Shown here: piece by piece, positions 52,489 through 61,855 of the stretch
Position numbering within the stretch: the first letter of the stretch is position 1
How the letters are laid out: each line of letters opens with the position of its first letter
Source: Longimicrobiales bacterium
GTDB lineage: Bacteria > Gemmatimonadota > Gemmatimonadetes > Longimicrobiales > Gaopeijiaceae
Assembly (NCBI GenBank): GCA_028278645.1
Contig: JANQDZ010000047.1
Coordinates: 1-64,000, forward strand
Direction: 5' to 3'
Length of the DNA: 64,000 nucleotides
The notes under the pieces: generated by a model
What the model was told of the DNA's origin: nothing
The model's input: the letters and a program-made list of their open reading frames with translations, nothing else
Databases searched by the model: none
Made by a program: the position numbers and the translations under genes

Positions 52489-55155
52489 ATGACGCCCCTG
52501 TCCCCGTCTCACCAGAGCAGCCGATCCGGCCGATCCGCCGGGTCCGGCCCACGACGTCCGTTTCGGATCCGTGTGGCTCTCTGGCTGGTCACGATCGCCG
52601 GCATTCTGGCGCCGGCTCGGGGGCGGAAGGAGATGAAAGCCCAGTGGGAAGCGGAGCTCCTCTTCCGGTGGCGGCAGCGAGAGGAGGACGCAAAGGCAAT
52701 CTTCCTCTGGTCCCTGGGGGCGTTTCAGCATGCTTGGTACCTCTTCAGGACGGAATACACCATGGATTTGATCTGGCAGGATCTGAAGTATGGACTCCGC
52801 GCACTGAACCGGAGCCGAGGCCTCATCACGCTGGCCGTCCTTTCCCTGGCCATCGGCATCGGGGCCAACTCGGCCATCTTCAGCGTGGTGGATGTCTTCA
52901 TGCTGCGGCCGTTGCCGTACCCGGATTCCCATGAACTCCACACGGTCTGGGTGAGTAACCAGGAGCGGGATTGGGGGCAGGTCTCTTTCTCTGCCCCGGA
53001 CTTCCTGGACCTCAAGGAGCGGTCCGAGTCCATGGATCTCATGGCTGGCCATGGTGGCATCTTCAACCTTTCCGGGGACTTCGAGGCGGAGCGGCTCAGG
53101 GGGTCCTACGTCACACCAGGGTTCTTCACCGTCCTCGGCGTGTCGCCGGCCCAGGGCCGGGGCTTCACGGCTCAAGAAGGAGTCCCCGGGAATGAGCAGG
53201 TAGCCGTCATCACCCACGAGCTATGGCAACGGCGGTTCGGAGCCGATCCGGACCTTCTTGGTTCCACGATCATGCTGGACGGCCTCCCCCACACTGTGGT
53301 CGGCATCATGCCGGAGCGGTTCTGGTACCTCTATCCGGGCCAGGATCTCTGGACCCCTCTCGCCTTCACCGGTGAGGAGCCCCGGAACCGTCACTACCTC
53401 CAGATCCTGGCCCGAACCAGGGACGATTTCACTCGAGATCAGGCTCTGGCCGAGGCTCGTCAGATCATGGGGCAGATCGCTTCCGAGTACCCGGAGACAA
53501 GCGCCGGGCACAACGCCACGATGATCACCCTGCACGAGCACGTGTTCAACGATGGCTTCCAGGCGGGCACCCTCATCTCCACGGTGGGCGTGCTCTTCGT
53601 TCTTCTCATCGCTTGTGCCAACGTGGCCAACCTCCTCCTTACCCACGCCGCAGGGCGGGATCGGGAGGTGGCGCTGAGGGGAGCGCTGGGTGCCGGCCGG
53701 AGCCGCATCATCCGCCAGTTCCTCACTGAAGCGACGGTCGTGGCCCTGGTGGGAGGCATAATCGGCGTCGGCCTTGCCCACCTGGGAATCCAGGGTCTCC
53801 TGTCCATCATGCCGGCGGAATTCCCGCGCCAGCACGAGATCGGGTTGAGCGGCCGGGTCCTGGGCTACACGGCGGCCATCACCATGCTGACCGGGATTCT
53901 GTTCGGCCTTGCGCCGGCCCTCCACTCGGCTAAGACCAACCTCACCGACTCCTTGAAGGAAGGGGGCCGGGGAGGCGGAGGGGCTCGCGGTGGTCGTATG
54001 CGGAAGGGGTTGGTGGTGGCGGAAGTCGCCCTGGCATTGGTGCTGTTGGTTTCTTCGGCTCTGCTGGTTCAGGGGTTCGCCAAGATTCGTTTGGCCGATC
54101 TGGGTTTCGACCGTAGCGACGTCCTTGCATTCCGAACCCTCCTCCCGGAGGCCCAATATCCTGACACGGCTTCGGTGAACGACTTCCACCTCCGGCTCCA
54201 GGACCGTCTCGAGGCCCTACCGGGTGTGGAGACCGTGGGTGGATCCGATGCCCTCCCGCTTCAGGGCTACTCTTCCACCTACTATGTCCTGGCAGGTCAG
54301 GATTACGAGGACCCCAACCAGCGGTCCATCACCGGCTTCAAATATGTCCTCCCGGGGTACTTCGAGAGCCTGGACATCCCGCTCCTCCGAGGGAGGGACG
54401 TGCTGGAGACCGATGGAGCTGGCTCGACGGCTGTAGCGGTCATCAACCAGACCATGGCGGAGCGCCATTGGCCGGCCAGCGACCCCATCGGCCAGGAGAT
54501 CACCCTTTCTTCGGGTCCCAAAGAGATCATCGGTGTGGTGGCCGACACCAAGGACACCGGAGCCGATCAACCCGATCGAGCTGGCATCTTTATGCCTTTC
54601 CTCCAGACGGAAGGGCGCTTCATGGACTGGTCCGTGGAGGCTTCGGTACCCCTGGCCACCCTGGTGGAATCGGTCCGCACCGAGGTCAGCGCCATGGACT
54701 CGAGCGTCCCGGCTTACGACATCATGACCATGGACGACCTCATCGAGATTTCCTTGGGGGGTGACCTGATCATGGCCAAGATCATGTCGGCATTGGCCCT
54801 GATTGCCCTGGTGTTGGCGTTAGGCGGTGTCTACGGCGTGATGGCGTACTCCGTCTCGCAGCGCACCCGTGAGCTGGGGGTCCGTCTTTCCCTCGGCGCT
54901 CAGCGGGGGAACGTCATGTCGATGGTGGTTCGACAAGGACTGGTTCTGTCATCCATCGGCGTGGTGATCGGGATTCTGGTGGGGCTGGGAGTCACAAGGG
55001 GTCTGGCCCGATTCCTCTTCGGCGTGAGCCCCTTCGATCCGCTGACGTTCGCGTCGGTTTCCGCGATTCTCCTGATCGCGGGCGTGTCGGCGACTTTTTT
55101 CCCGGCTCGCCGAGCCACGAAGGTGGACCCGGTGGTGGCGCTCAGGGTGGAGTAG
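52489..55155 (+). CDS. ADOP-family ABC transporter permease (MacB/FtsX-like, orphan)
   Basis: An 888-residue permease of the acidobacterial duplicated orphan permease type. The N-terminal part (1-90) has a short soluble segment typical of ADOP. The first membrane helix (about 112-135) precedes a MacB periplasmic core domain (135-345), an FtsX domain (about 360-485), then a second MacB/FtsX module ending LTFASVSAILLIAGVSATFF with the terminal RRATKVDPVVALRVE. No ATPase gene is nearby, as is usual for this type. It probably exports or remodels envelope components or a toxic compound. The preceding PadR gene is likely its regulator. Confidence 0.92.
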   Translation: MTPLSPSHQSSRSGRSAGSGPRRPFRIRVALWLVTIAGILAPARGRKEMKAQWEAELLFRWRQREEDAKAIFLWSLGAFQHAWYLFRTEYTMDLIWQDLKYGLRALNRSRGLITLAVLSLAIGIGANSAIFSVVDVFMLRPLPYPDSHELHTVWVSNQERDWGQVSFSAPDFLDLKERSESMDLMAGHGGIFNLSGDFEAERLRGSYVTPGFFTVLGVSPAQGRGFTAQEGVPGNEQVAVITHELWQRRFGADPDLLGSTIMLDGLPHTVVGIMPERFWYLYPGQDLWTPLAFTGEEPRNRHYLQILARTRDDFTRDQALAEARQIMGQIASEYPETSAGHNATMITLHEHVFNDGFQAGTLISTVGVLFVLLIACANVANLLLTHAAGRDREVALRGALGAGRSRIIRQFLTEATVVALVGGIIGVGLAHLGIQGLLSIMPAEFPRQHEIGLSGRVLGYTAAITMLTGILFGLAPALHSAKTNLTDSLKEGGRGGGGARGGRMRKGLVVAEVALALVLLVSSALLVQGFAKIRLADLGFDRSDVLAFRTLLPEAQYPDTASVNDFHLRLQDRLEALPGVETVGGSDALPLQGYSSTYYVLAGQDYEDPNQRSITGFKYVLPGYFESLDIPLLRGRDVLETDGAGSTAVAVINQTMAERHWPASDPIGQEITLSSGPKEIIGVVADTKDTGADQPDRAGIFMPFLQTEGRFMDWSVEASVPLATLVESVRTEVSAMDSSVPAYDIMTMDDLIEISLGGDLIMAKIMSALALIALVLALGGVYGVMAYSVSQRTRELGVRLSLGAQRGNVMSMVVRQGLVLSSIGVVIGILVGLGVTRGLARFLFGVSPFDPLTFASVSAILLIAGVSATFFPARRATKVDPVVALRVE

Positions 55156-55159
55156 GGGG

Positions 55160-55969
55160 TTACCGCTCCTCGTTTCGTTCCCAGGATCCGTACATGGGAT
55201 TCGGGATGACGAAGTAGGCTTGGCCGAAGCGTGAGAAAGTGGCAGGGTTTCCGCGACCCTCCTGGGATAGCTCCGGGAAGTCGTGGATGTTGTCCCCCAC
55301 CCACGCCACCACCGTCAGCGCCGGCAGATCGGGAGAGGCCGTACCCCGCTGAACCCGCTGGAACCTCTGGTTCTTCTCCGGTTCATCCGGTAGTTGGCAG
55401 AGCACCAGGTCGGGGGCAAATCCCAACCGTTCCAGGTTGGCCCGGGTGGGGTCGCACCTGACGTCATCCCGGTTGGTGACGATGACCAGATGGCCTCCCA
55501 ATCGGCGAATCTCCCGCGTGAATGCCACGGCTCCCGGAACGGCATCGGCGGTGGCCTCGTTCACCCACTCGGCCCAGCTCTCCACCGTGTAGGTGCTGCT
55601 CAGGACAGCCCTGCGCCGCTGGTACTCCGAGTTATCCAGGACGGTCTCGTCCGCATCCATGATCACCCCCCAAGGGACGTCTGGCAGGGTAGGGACCGTA
55701 TCCCTGAGGTGTTCCGTCGCCACGGAGTAGGCCTGGTGAACCAAAGCTCGGTATTCGGCGGAACGCCGGACCCATCTCAAAGCCCCTGGTAGCTCAGCCG
55801 CCTCGGCTGAGGGAGAGGGTGTGGGAGCAGGCGTTTGGGCCGCTGGGGCGGTGCAAGCGAACAGGCCGCTGAGTGCCAGGAGGTATAAGGAGATGCGGTG
55901 GCGCCGGCTACCGGGCCGGGTATGGCGCCGGGCGGGAGGTCTCAGGCTCGGGCGAGAAGGATTCGACAT
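55160..55969 (-). CDS. HAD-family acid phosphatase (class B/C-like), lipoprotein
   Basis: A 269-residue protein. The basic leader is followed by a hydrophobic stretch with GLFACTAPAA, so lipidation at Cys39 or so is likely. The HAD motif I is GVIMDADETVLDN; motif II-III residues are VIVTNRDD and VAWVGDNIHDFPEL, which supplies the metal-binding acids. It resembles the acid phosphatase e(P4) family, which dephosphorylates nucleotides such as NMN or NADP outside the inner membrane. It stops 4 bp from the ADOP gene stop (convergent). Confidence 0.9.
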   Translation of the reverse strand: MSNPSRPSLRPPARRHTRPGSRRHRISLYLLALSGLFACTAPAAQTPAPTPSPSAEAAELPGALRWVRRSAEYRALVHQAYSVATEHLRDTVPTLPDVPWGVIMDADETVLDNSEYQRRRAVLSSTYTVESWAEWVNEATADAVPGAVAFTREIRRLGGHLVIVTNRDDVRCDPTRANLERLGFAPDLVLCQLPDEPEKNQRFQRVQRGTASPDLPALTVVAWVGDNIHDFPELSQEGRGNPATFSRFGQAYFVIPNPMYGSWERNEER

Positions 55970-56207
55970 CAGGATATTTCTCTCGAATGTGGGAGGTGCC
56001 GGGAGCGAGTGCGGTCAGGCGATCGGGTCCTGACGTGAATTTAAAACAAGGGAAACCGCGGGCCATGTCACAAGACCGTTCCATCGGTCGTTTGAAAAGC
56101 AGGCAACGTCCGTACGGGTCACGGGAGACTCAGGAATATGGGAAGTGAATCTTCCCGGCAGACTTTCCGTACCTCGTCTAATAGGGGAACCGAAACCACG
56201 AGTGGGA

Positions 56208-56969
56208 ATGAAGATCATGAAGCGGTTTTTCATCTTTTTTATAGTTGCGGCGGCGGTGGCGGGAGGGTGTGACGATCCGGTGAGCGTCCAACCCGACACG
56301 ATCTCCGGCCAGGTGAGTCTTTATGACGAGCTTGGGAACCCGCTTTCCGTTAGGGATCAGGTCCAGGTTGCGGCACTGAGCTCCTCCAGTATCCGACAGT
56401 ATCTGACATACACAGACGCCTCGGGTCGGTTCGAGCTGGAACTGCCTGAAGGCGAGTCTGTGCCGCTGCTCTTCACCCGTGACGGGTTCGGTGACATGTA
56501 CCTCTATGATGTCGACGACGAGACCGAGCCGATTCAGGTTGAGCTCTTCCAGCGTTCGTCTGCCGATGTAACGGCGGTGGGAGCCACAGCGGAGTCTTGT
56601 GGAACCGTCGACTGCCTGCGCTTGGTGCTCGATGTTCAAAACTTCTTCGGAGACGACACCACGCGGCGCCTATTCCGTCTGTTCATGAGCACGGATCCAG
56701 GGATGAGCTTCTGGAACTACCAGGTCACCGATCTCCTCGTCGTCCCGAATGACCAGCCGGGGCTCGTGCAAGACGGCGCGAACGCCACCTTCGAGTTGGA
56801 TGGCGTTCATGGCCTCCTCGACTCTTTCCCGTCAGGGACAAGGGTTCACCTGCGGATCTACGGTGCCACCGAAAACCTCTCTAACAGCTATCCCCAGCCC
56901 GACACGGGCCTGGAGATCTTCACCGACATCTCAGATGGTTTTGCCAAGACCATCTTCGTTATTCCCTGA
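56208..56969 (+). CDS. Lipoprotein with beta-rich domain, unknown function
   Basis: A 253-residue protein from ATG 56208 (ribosome site GTGGGA; ATG 56217 is also possible). The leader ends VAGGC, a lipobox. The first domain (about 30-105) has ISGQVSLYDELGNPLSV and TYTDASGRFELELPEG, a carboxypeptidase-regulatory-like beta-sandwich. The rest is beta-rich with AESCGTVDCLRL, two Cys that could pair. No family was identified for the second half. It is probably an outer-surface protein; it is divergent from the acid phosphatase gene. Confidence 0.7.
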   Translation: MKIMKRFFIFFIVAAAVAGGCDDPVSVQPDTISGQVSLYDELGNPLSVRDQVQVAALSSSSIRQYLTYTDASGRFELELPEGESVPLLFTRDGFGDMYLYDVDDETEPIQVELFQRSSADVTAVGATAESCGTVDCLRLVLDVQNFFGDDTTRRLFRLFMSTDPGMSFWNYQVTDLLVVPNDQPGLVQDGANATFELDGVHGLLDSFPSGTRVHLRIYGATENLSNSYPQPDTGLEIFTDISDGFAKTIFVIP

Positions 56970-57053
56970 GGGGTAGGCAGCCTCCCCCGGGGGCCATCGG
57001 CCCTTTCCCAAACGATCCGACGCCCGACCCCATCCTCTGAAACATTGACGAAG

Positions 57054-57083
57054 TATCCACCGTAGTTATATCTATCGTGGATA
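57054..57083 (+). promoter_or_regulatory. Probable PadR operator
   Basis: TATCCAC (57054-57060) and GTGGATA (57077-57083) form a perfect 7-bp inverted repeat around an AT-rich 16-bp centre (TTATATCTAT within). It is 34 bp upstream of the PadR ATG and probably overlaps its promoter. Confidence 0.6.
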
Positions 57084-57116
57084 ATTCTTCCGCCTCCAAT
57101 CCCGAGTCGAAACCTT

Positions 57117-57467
57117 ATGCCGTCCGGAACTCATACAACACGCCCGCCTCTGCGGCCCCCGGTCCTCCACATCTTGATGGCTCTCTCCGAGGGAGCCCTC
57201 CACGGTCTTGCCATCGCGGACCACGTCGAGGAGGCGTCCGGGGGTGTCATCCAGCTGGGGCCAGGGACCCTGTACCGATCCTTGGACGACATGCTGGAGA
57301 CGGGGTTGATCCAGAAATCCGAGCCACCCTCGGCTGACGCAGACCCGAGGCGGAAGTACTACCGGATCACCGCCCAGGGAAGGGGATTGCTCCGCCTGGA
57401 GCTGGAGCGGTTCGAGCGGTTGGTAGAGCATGCCCGTTCCCGAAAAATCCTCCCGGGGCGGGCATGA
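57117..57467 (+). CDS. PadR family transcriptional regulator
   Basis: A 116-residue winged-helix regulator. It shows LHILMALSEGALHGLAIAD, VIQLGPGTLYRSLDDMLETG and RKYYRITAQGRGLLRLELER, the standard PadR order with an Ala/Leu-rich dimerisation helix. Its N-terminal 15 residues are Pro/Thr-rich. It overlaps the next gene by four bases (ATGA), so regulator and permease are translationally coupled. A clear inverted repeat 34 bp upstream is a likely autoregulatory site. It is a paralogue of the PadR at 52131. Confidence 0.9.
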   Translation: MPSGTHTTRPPLRPPVLHILMALSEGALHGLAIADHVEEASGGVIQLGPGTLYRSLDDMLETGLIQKSEPPSADADPRRKYYRITAQGRGLLRLELERFERLVEHARSRKILPGRA

Positions 57468-60178
57468 GCCGAGTGGATGAGCCCTTGCCAAGGATCCTCG
57501 CGATCCTGGTCCGGCTGTTTCTCTGGCTCCATCCGCCCCGCCTCCGCCGGGAGTATGGGGCCGAGATGGAGGACCTCCTCGTGGCTCGGTTATACCGCGC
57601 CCGGGAGTCGGGCAGGCGGCGGGAAATTGCGAGGGCCCTGTGGGGTGCACTGAAGGACCTGGTGCGTGTGGTAGCGATGGAGGTATTCAGGCCTCCACGA
57701 AAGCAAAATCCGAGGAAAGAAAGGCGGGCCGGAGTGGGGGCATTCGCGCAAGACATTCGATATGCGGTCCGCCGGCTCGCCCGGACCCCGATGTTCAGCT
57801 TCGGAGCCTTGGCCATCATGGCCATCGCCATCGGGGCCACCACCGCCGTTTTTGCCGTCGTGAACCAGTTCCTCCTGGCCCCGCCTCCCTTCGACCAACC
57901 CGAGCAGGTCGTGAACATCTACCAGGACTCGGATGATGGAGAGCCGAGCTCCACCTCCTTCCCGGCTTACCGAGACATGGCTGCTTTGGAGGGCGTGTTT
58001 CAGTCCGTGGCGGCTACCTCATCGGCAGGAGTCCTGGTTGAAAACGTGGACGGGGACTGGCGTGCGTCCATCGAATATTCCACCGCCAGCTTCTTGGCGA
58101 CGGTTGGCCGGGATCCCGTTCGGGGCCGGTGGTTCGATGCGGATATGGATCAGGTGGGGGCCGGGCTCTATGCCGTCGTGAGCGAGTATACCTGGCGGTC
58201 CCGGTTCAACTCGGATCCGGGCCTGGTCGGGAGCACCCTCCGAATGAACGGGCAGCCGGTGACCGTCATTGGGGTTGGACCATCGGACTTTAATGGCAAC
58301 AACGGGTTCCTGGTCACCGACTTCTGGCTGTCGATCTCCTCGGTGGGACTGGGCGGTGAGTTCAGGATCATGAACCTGGAGCGAAGACAGGATCATTGGT
58401 ACGACGTCCGGGCGCGACTGGCTGAGGGTGTGACGGTGACTCAGGCCCAGGAAGCGATGAATGCTTTGGCCCTGAGGCTGGCTGAGGAGTTTCCCAATCT
58501 GAACGAAGGACGGGAGATTACGGTCTTTCCTGTGAAGGACGTCCGCATCCACCCGGAAACAGATCAGTATCTCTACGGGGTTTCGGGTCTTCTCCTGGCC
58601 GTGGTGTTCCTGGTACTGGCATTGGCTTCCTCGAATCTGGGCGGATTGCTCCTGGTGAAAGGGATGTCGCGGACTCCGGAGATCGCCGTTCGAAGGGCCA
58701 TGGGAGCAGCTCCTCTCAGGGTGACCCGGTTGTTCCTTACCGAAGCCATGATCCTGTCCGTGGCCGGCGGGGTGTTGGGGGTCGTCCTGGCTAAGTGGCT
58801 CCTTGATGCGGCGGCTGCCCTGCCACTTCCCGGACCACTGGGGGGTGAGCTCGATTTCCCGCTGAACCTCACCGTGATGGCCTTCAGTCTTCTCCTGATG
58901 CTCGGTACCGGGCTCTTCTTTGGCTGGGCGCCAGCTGTTCAATCCCTCTCGGCGGATGTCTCAGGGGCTCTTCGGGAAGACCGGCGTACCTCCAGCGGAA
59001 GCAGCCGTCTCTCCCTCTTTCGGAATCTGATGGTTTCGGTCCAGGTGGCTGTGTCCCTGATCTTGATCGTGGGAGCCGGAGTTTTGGTCCGGAGCTTGGT
59101 GAGTTACCAGACCGTAGACGTCGGCGTGGACGTCGATCGGTTGGCATTCCTTCAGACCGATTTCTCTTTGGCCGGCCTGTCCGTGGAAGAGCGGGGGCTC
59201 ATACTGAGACAGTTCAGTGAGGGTGTCGCGGCCTTGCCCGGTGTGGAGAGCGTGGCCATGACCACTCGTCTTCCCGTGGCGGGAGGTGGAAGCACAACAA
59301 CCGTGGTGGAGGGATACGAACCCCGGGCCGGGACCGGGTCCGTTGAGTTGCAGTGGTCTCAGGTTTCGCCGGGCTACTTCCGGACCATGGGCGTGCCTGT
59401 GGTGGAGGGAAGGGAGTACCTGCCGGAGGATCAGGTGGGGGACGGTCGGACCGTCGTGGTGAACGAAGCCCTCGCTCGGTTCTGGGGAGATGGGAGTGCT
59501 ATTGGTAGACGTATCCGGCCCCAGTCCGACCCCGAGGGCTGGATCCAGGTGGTGGGTGTCGTGGCCGATACGAAGATCAGAAGTCTCTCCGAGCCTCCCA
59601 CGCCCATGATCTACTACGTCATGGGACCAAATGGATCAGGGGCTCCGTACCTGGTGGCCAGAACCTCCAACGATCCGGCTCTGGTTCTCTCCGGTATGCG
59701 CTCGCAGCTCCAATCGGTGAACCCGAGAATCCGGGTGGCCCGACTTTCCACCTTCGGGGAACACATGGGCCAAGCCCTCATAGGACCCCGGATTTCGGCC
59801 GCTGTGCTGGGGCTCTTCTCCCTCTTGGCGTTGCTCCTGGCCAGCGTGGGGATCTATACCATCGTGTCGTTTTCAGTGGCCGGTCGCATGCCGGAGATAG
59901 GGATCCGGGTGGCGCTGGGAGCCGAGCGGTCCCGGGTCATCCTTGGAGTCATGGGAGGAATGACGGTCACGGTGGCTCTGGGGTTGTTGGTGGGCGCTGC
60001 CGTGGTGATTGTGGCTGCCACCCAGCTTCAGGAGCTCCTCTACGGCGTCCGGATCCTCAGCTTCGGGACGCTGGTGCCGGCCATTGTGGTTTTGGCGGGG
60101 GCTGTGGGTGTCGCTTCATACCTGCCAGCCAGGAGGGCGGCCCGGGTAGATCCCGTGGAGGCTTTGCGGGCTCAGTAG
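57464..60178 (+). CDS. ADOP-family ABC transporter permease (MacB/FtsX-like, orphan)
   Basis: A 904-residue permease with the same plan as the one at 52489-55155: an N-terminal ADOP segment with LVRLFLWLHPPRLRREYGAE, first helix near 108-135, MacB-type periplasmic domain, FtsX helices, a second half repeating the plan, and a terminal PARRAARVDPVEALRAQ. Identity to the other ADOP is moderate and its linker sequences differ, so the duplication is old. No ATPase partner is nearby. It probably moves or remodels envelope components under PadR control. The gene starts inside the PadR stop. Confidence 0.92.
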   Translation: MSRVDEPLPRILAILVRLFLWLHPPRLRREYGAEMEDLLVARLYRARESGRRREIARALWGALKDLVRVVAMEVFRPPRKQNPRKERRAGVGAFAQDIRYAVRRLARTPMFSFGALAIMAIAIGATTAVFAVVNQFLLAPPPFDQPEQVVNIYQDSDDGEPSSTSFPAYRDMAALEGVFQSVAATSSAGVLVENVDGDWRASIEYSTASFLATVGRDPVRGRWFDADMDQVGAGLYAVVSEYTWRSRFNSDPGLVGSTLRMNGQPVTVIGVGPSDFNGNNGFLVTDFWLSISSVGLGGEFRIMNLERRQDHWYDVRARLAEGVTVTQAQEAMNALALRLAEEFPNLNEGREITVFPVKDVRIHPETDQYLYGVSGLLLAVVFLVLALASSNLGGLLLVKGMSRTPEIAVRRAMGAAPLRVTRLFLTEAMILSVAGGVLGVVLAKWLLDAAAALPLPGPLGGELDFPLNLTVMAFSLLLMLGTGLFFGWAPAVQSLSADVSGALREDRRTSSGSSRLSLFRNLMVSVQVAVSLILIVGAGVLVRSLVSYQTVDVGVDVDRLAFLQTDFSLAGLSVEERGLILRQFSEGVAALPGVESVAMTTRLPVAGGGSTTTVVEGYEPRAGTGSVELQWSQVSPGYFRTMGVPVVEGREYLPEDQVGDGRTVVVNEALARFWGDGSAIGRRIRPQSDPEGWIQVVGVVADTKIRSLSEPPTPMIYYVMGPNGSGAPYLVARTSNDPALVLSGMRSQLQSVNPRIRVARLSTFGEHMGQALIGPRISAAVLGLFSLLALLLASVGIYTIVSFSVAGRMPEIGIRVALGAERSRVILGVMGGMTVTVALGLLVGAAVVIVAATQLQELLYGVRILSFGTLVPAIVVLAGAVGVASYLPARRAARVDPVEALRAQ

Positions 60179-60193
60179 GGTGAAAGGTCCCGA

Positions 60194-60709
60194 TCAGTAG
60201 ACTACCGCCTGCCCGGCCACGGGGACCGAAGCGTGGAACTGAACGATCTTCCAGCCGTCATTCCTCTTCTCCAGCACGCCGCTGAACCAGACGGTGAGCT
60301 CGGCCCGATCCTCCCCAGATGTGACCTCCAGGTCCATCATCTCGGTGAACCAGGCGACCTCTCCCGACTCATGGACCTTCACTACCTGGTTTCGGACGTC
60401 TGATTCGGTGTCTTCAAATACGTCTAACTGAAAAGCGAGGGACTCGCGGGCCGAGTCGTACCCGACCCAGTATTCGGCCGCGTCGGTGCCGAAGATGACC
60501 ATATCCTCGTCGTGGGAAAAAGCTGCATCAAAAAGGGCGATGTCCTCCTCCAGCCACATCTGCTCCCACATGTTGACCACGGCTCGGGCCGCTTCCTCCT
60601 CGGCCGAGAGGTCCACCGGGGAAGCATCGCTGGCGGGTTCTGAGGATGGGGCGCAGCTGGCCGCCAGGATGGAAGCTGTGACAAACAGGGAACCGAGTGA
60701 TTTCCTCAT
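60194..60709 (-). CDS. Lipoprotein with NTF2/SnoaL-like (DUF4440) domain
   Basis: A 171-residue protein. The leader ends LAASC (lipobox). The mature part is an NTF2-like cone fold: helix AARAVVNMWEQMWLEEDIALFD, strand DMVIFG, YWVGYDSARESLAF, GEVAWFTEMMDLEV, and the closing strand WKIVQFHASVPV. Such domains bind small molecules or act as ketosteroid-isomerase-like enzymes. Catalytic residues cannot be assigned from this sequence. It converges with the ADOP permease gene 15 bp away. Confidence 0.85.
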   Translation of the reverse strand: MRKSLGSLFVTASILAASCAPSSEPASDASPVDLSAEEEAARAVVNMWEQMWLEEDIALFDAAFSHDEDMVIFGTDAAEYWVGYDSARESLAFQLDVFEDTESDVRNQVVKVHESGEVAWFTEMMDLEVTSGEDRAELTVWFSGVLEKRNDGWKIVQFHASVPVAGQAVVY

Positions 60710-60793
60710 GAGAGCCTCCCTTTTGGGTTTCCCAGTGCTTCTGGGGCATTAGCCAGATGCCGGGCAGCTTCTGAGCCCGTGGGCCGAGCTGTT

Positions 60794-60830
60794 CGAAGCC
60801 TGCGGTTAACCTTCTACGTAGCAGGCTTCG
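60794..60830. repeat. 10-bp perfect inverted repeat
   Basis: CGAAGCCTGC (60794-60803) and GCAGGCTTCG (60821-60830) form a perfect stem around a 17-nt loop. It is in the 254-bp gap between two minus-strand genes. There is no U-tract, so its role, perhaps mRNA stabilisation or protein binding, is open. Confidence 0.6.
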
Positions 60831-60928
60831 GTGATCTTCACGACGAGGAGCCGGGGCGAGAGGTTTCGTGGGGGGAGGTTGGGCTGGTGGAGGCTCCGGG
60901 GACCAGGCCGTTCGGGCTGGGCTTCGGA

Positions 60929-60948
60929 GGCGGCCGGTTAAGGCCGCC
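60929..60948 (-). terminator. Hairpin after the second ATC-hydrolase-family gene
   Basis: GGCGGCC (60929-60935) and GGCCGCC (60942-60948) form a 7-bp stem around GGTTAA, about 15 bp after the stop of the minus-strand gene at 60964. No U-tract follows, so the terminator role is weak. Confidence 0.4.
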
Positions 60949-60963
60949 CCCGGGGCCCATCGG

Positions 60964-61599
60964 TCACTCGGTGTCGGCGACCTTCACGTACCTGTGATTG
61001 CAGCGGTCGTGGCCCTGCATCAGCGTCTTGTCCCGTTCCATTTTAAAGTGCGGGTTGAATGCCGTGGGCCAGGCGTAGTCCATGTTGCAGACGGCCGCAT
61101 GCCCGATCTCTCCATCCAGTCCGGCGTCCTTGAAGACCGTCGCCCAGATGCACTCGGTGACCTTGAGCTCAAAGACGTCTTCCGTGTCCACCACAACCTC
61201 ATGGGTCAGGCTCCCAGCGTACCGGGGCGGTCGAAACGTGGCCACGTAGGTCTGGAACTCACGGTCGGGGGAGTTGGCTGCCTGGGACTCCCCGGCCTGA
61301 CGCCCCACGGCATTGGAGTGGAGTTTCAGCAGGCGGATCAGCTCCTTCTCGCCGATCTCTTCCTTCATGTTCTGGATAAACCCGAACAACTGGGAGTACT
61401 GGAGGGACAATAACTGTTTGGCGGATAGGGTCCGTTCCTGAGTGACGTCGAACTTGTGGACTTCCTGCCCGGCCGGACATCCAGCGGCCGCCAGCATCTC
61501 GGGCACGCTCGCCAGTCCCAGGCATCCCAACGCACAGGCCGGAGCCGTGCGGGTCAGGAGCTCTCTTCGGTTGAGGGTGGAATGGTCTTCTGCCTTCAT
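60964..61599 (-). CDS. Tat-exported L-2-amino-thiazoline-4-carboxylic acid hydrolase family protein
   Basis: A 211-residue paralogue of the protein at 7620-8252. ATG 61599 has the ribosome site GGAAGGAGGGG. The Tat signal NRRELLTRTAPACALG is nearly the same as in the other copy (RRELL.RTAPACA), and the C-terminal catalytic block HAAVCNMDYAWPTAFNPHF, MERDKTLMQGHDRCNHRY is strongly conserved. The middle is less similar. A hydrophobic Ala-Ala-Gly-Cys segment follows the Tat motif. Function is inferred from the family; both copies are unusually exported. It is read alone, with hairpins after the stop. Confidence 0.8.
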   Translation of the reverse strand: MKAEDHSTLNRRELLTRTAPACALGCLGLASVPEMLAAAGCPAGQEVHKFDVTQERTLSAKQLLSLQYSQLFGFIQNMKEEIGEKELIRLLKLHSNAVGRQAGESQAANSPDREFQTYVATFRPPRYAGSLTHEVVVDTEDVFELKVTECIWATVFKDAGLDGEIGHAAVCNMDYAWPTAFNPHFKMERDKTLMQGHDRCNHRYVKVADTE

Positions 61600-61855
61600 G
61601 GGGGCCCCTCCTTCCAGAGGTCTCTGTTGCGCTGCGGGGGTGCCTTGGCCGCGGAGCGCTGCGTTTCGAAGTGTCTTCTCTAGATGGTCTACAGAATACG
61701 ACGAAAACTGACGGGGCTTAGTTGCAGTTCGGGGTCCCACCCTTACAACGTCGGCGGGACCGGAACCTGCCAAGTGGATCGTCTTTGGGGGCTCGACCCG
61801 CAGATGATCTGCCTCCTGGGATTTTATCGAAGGCGGCGAGCCCGGCCTGCCGGCG

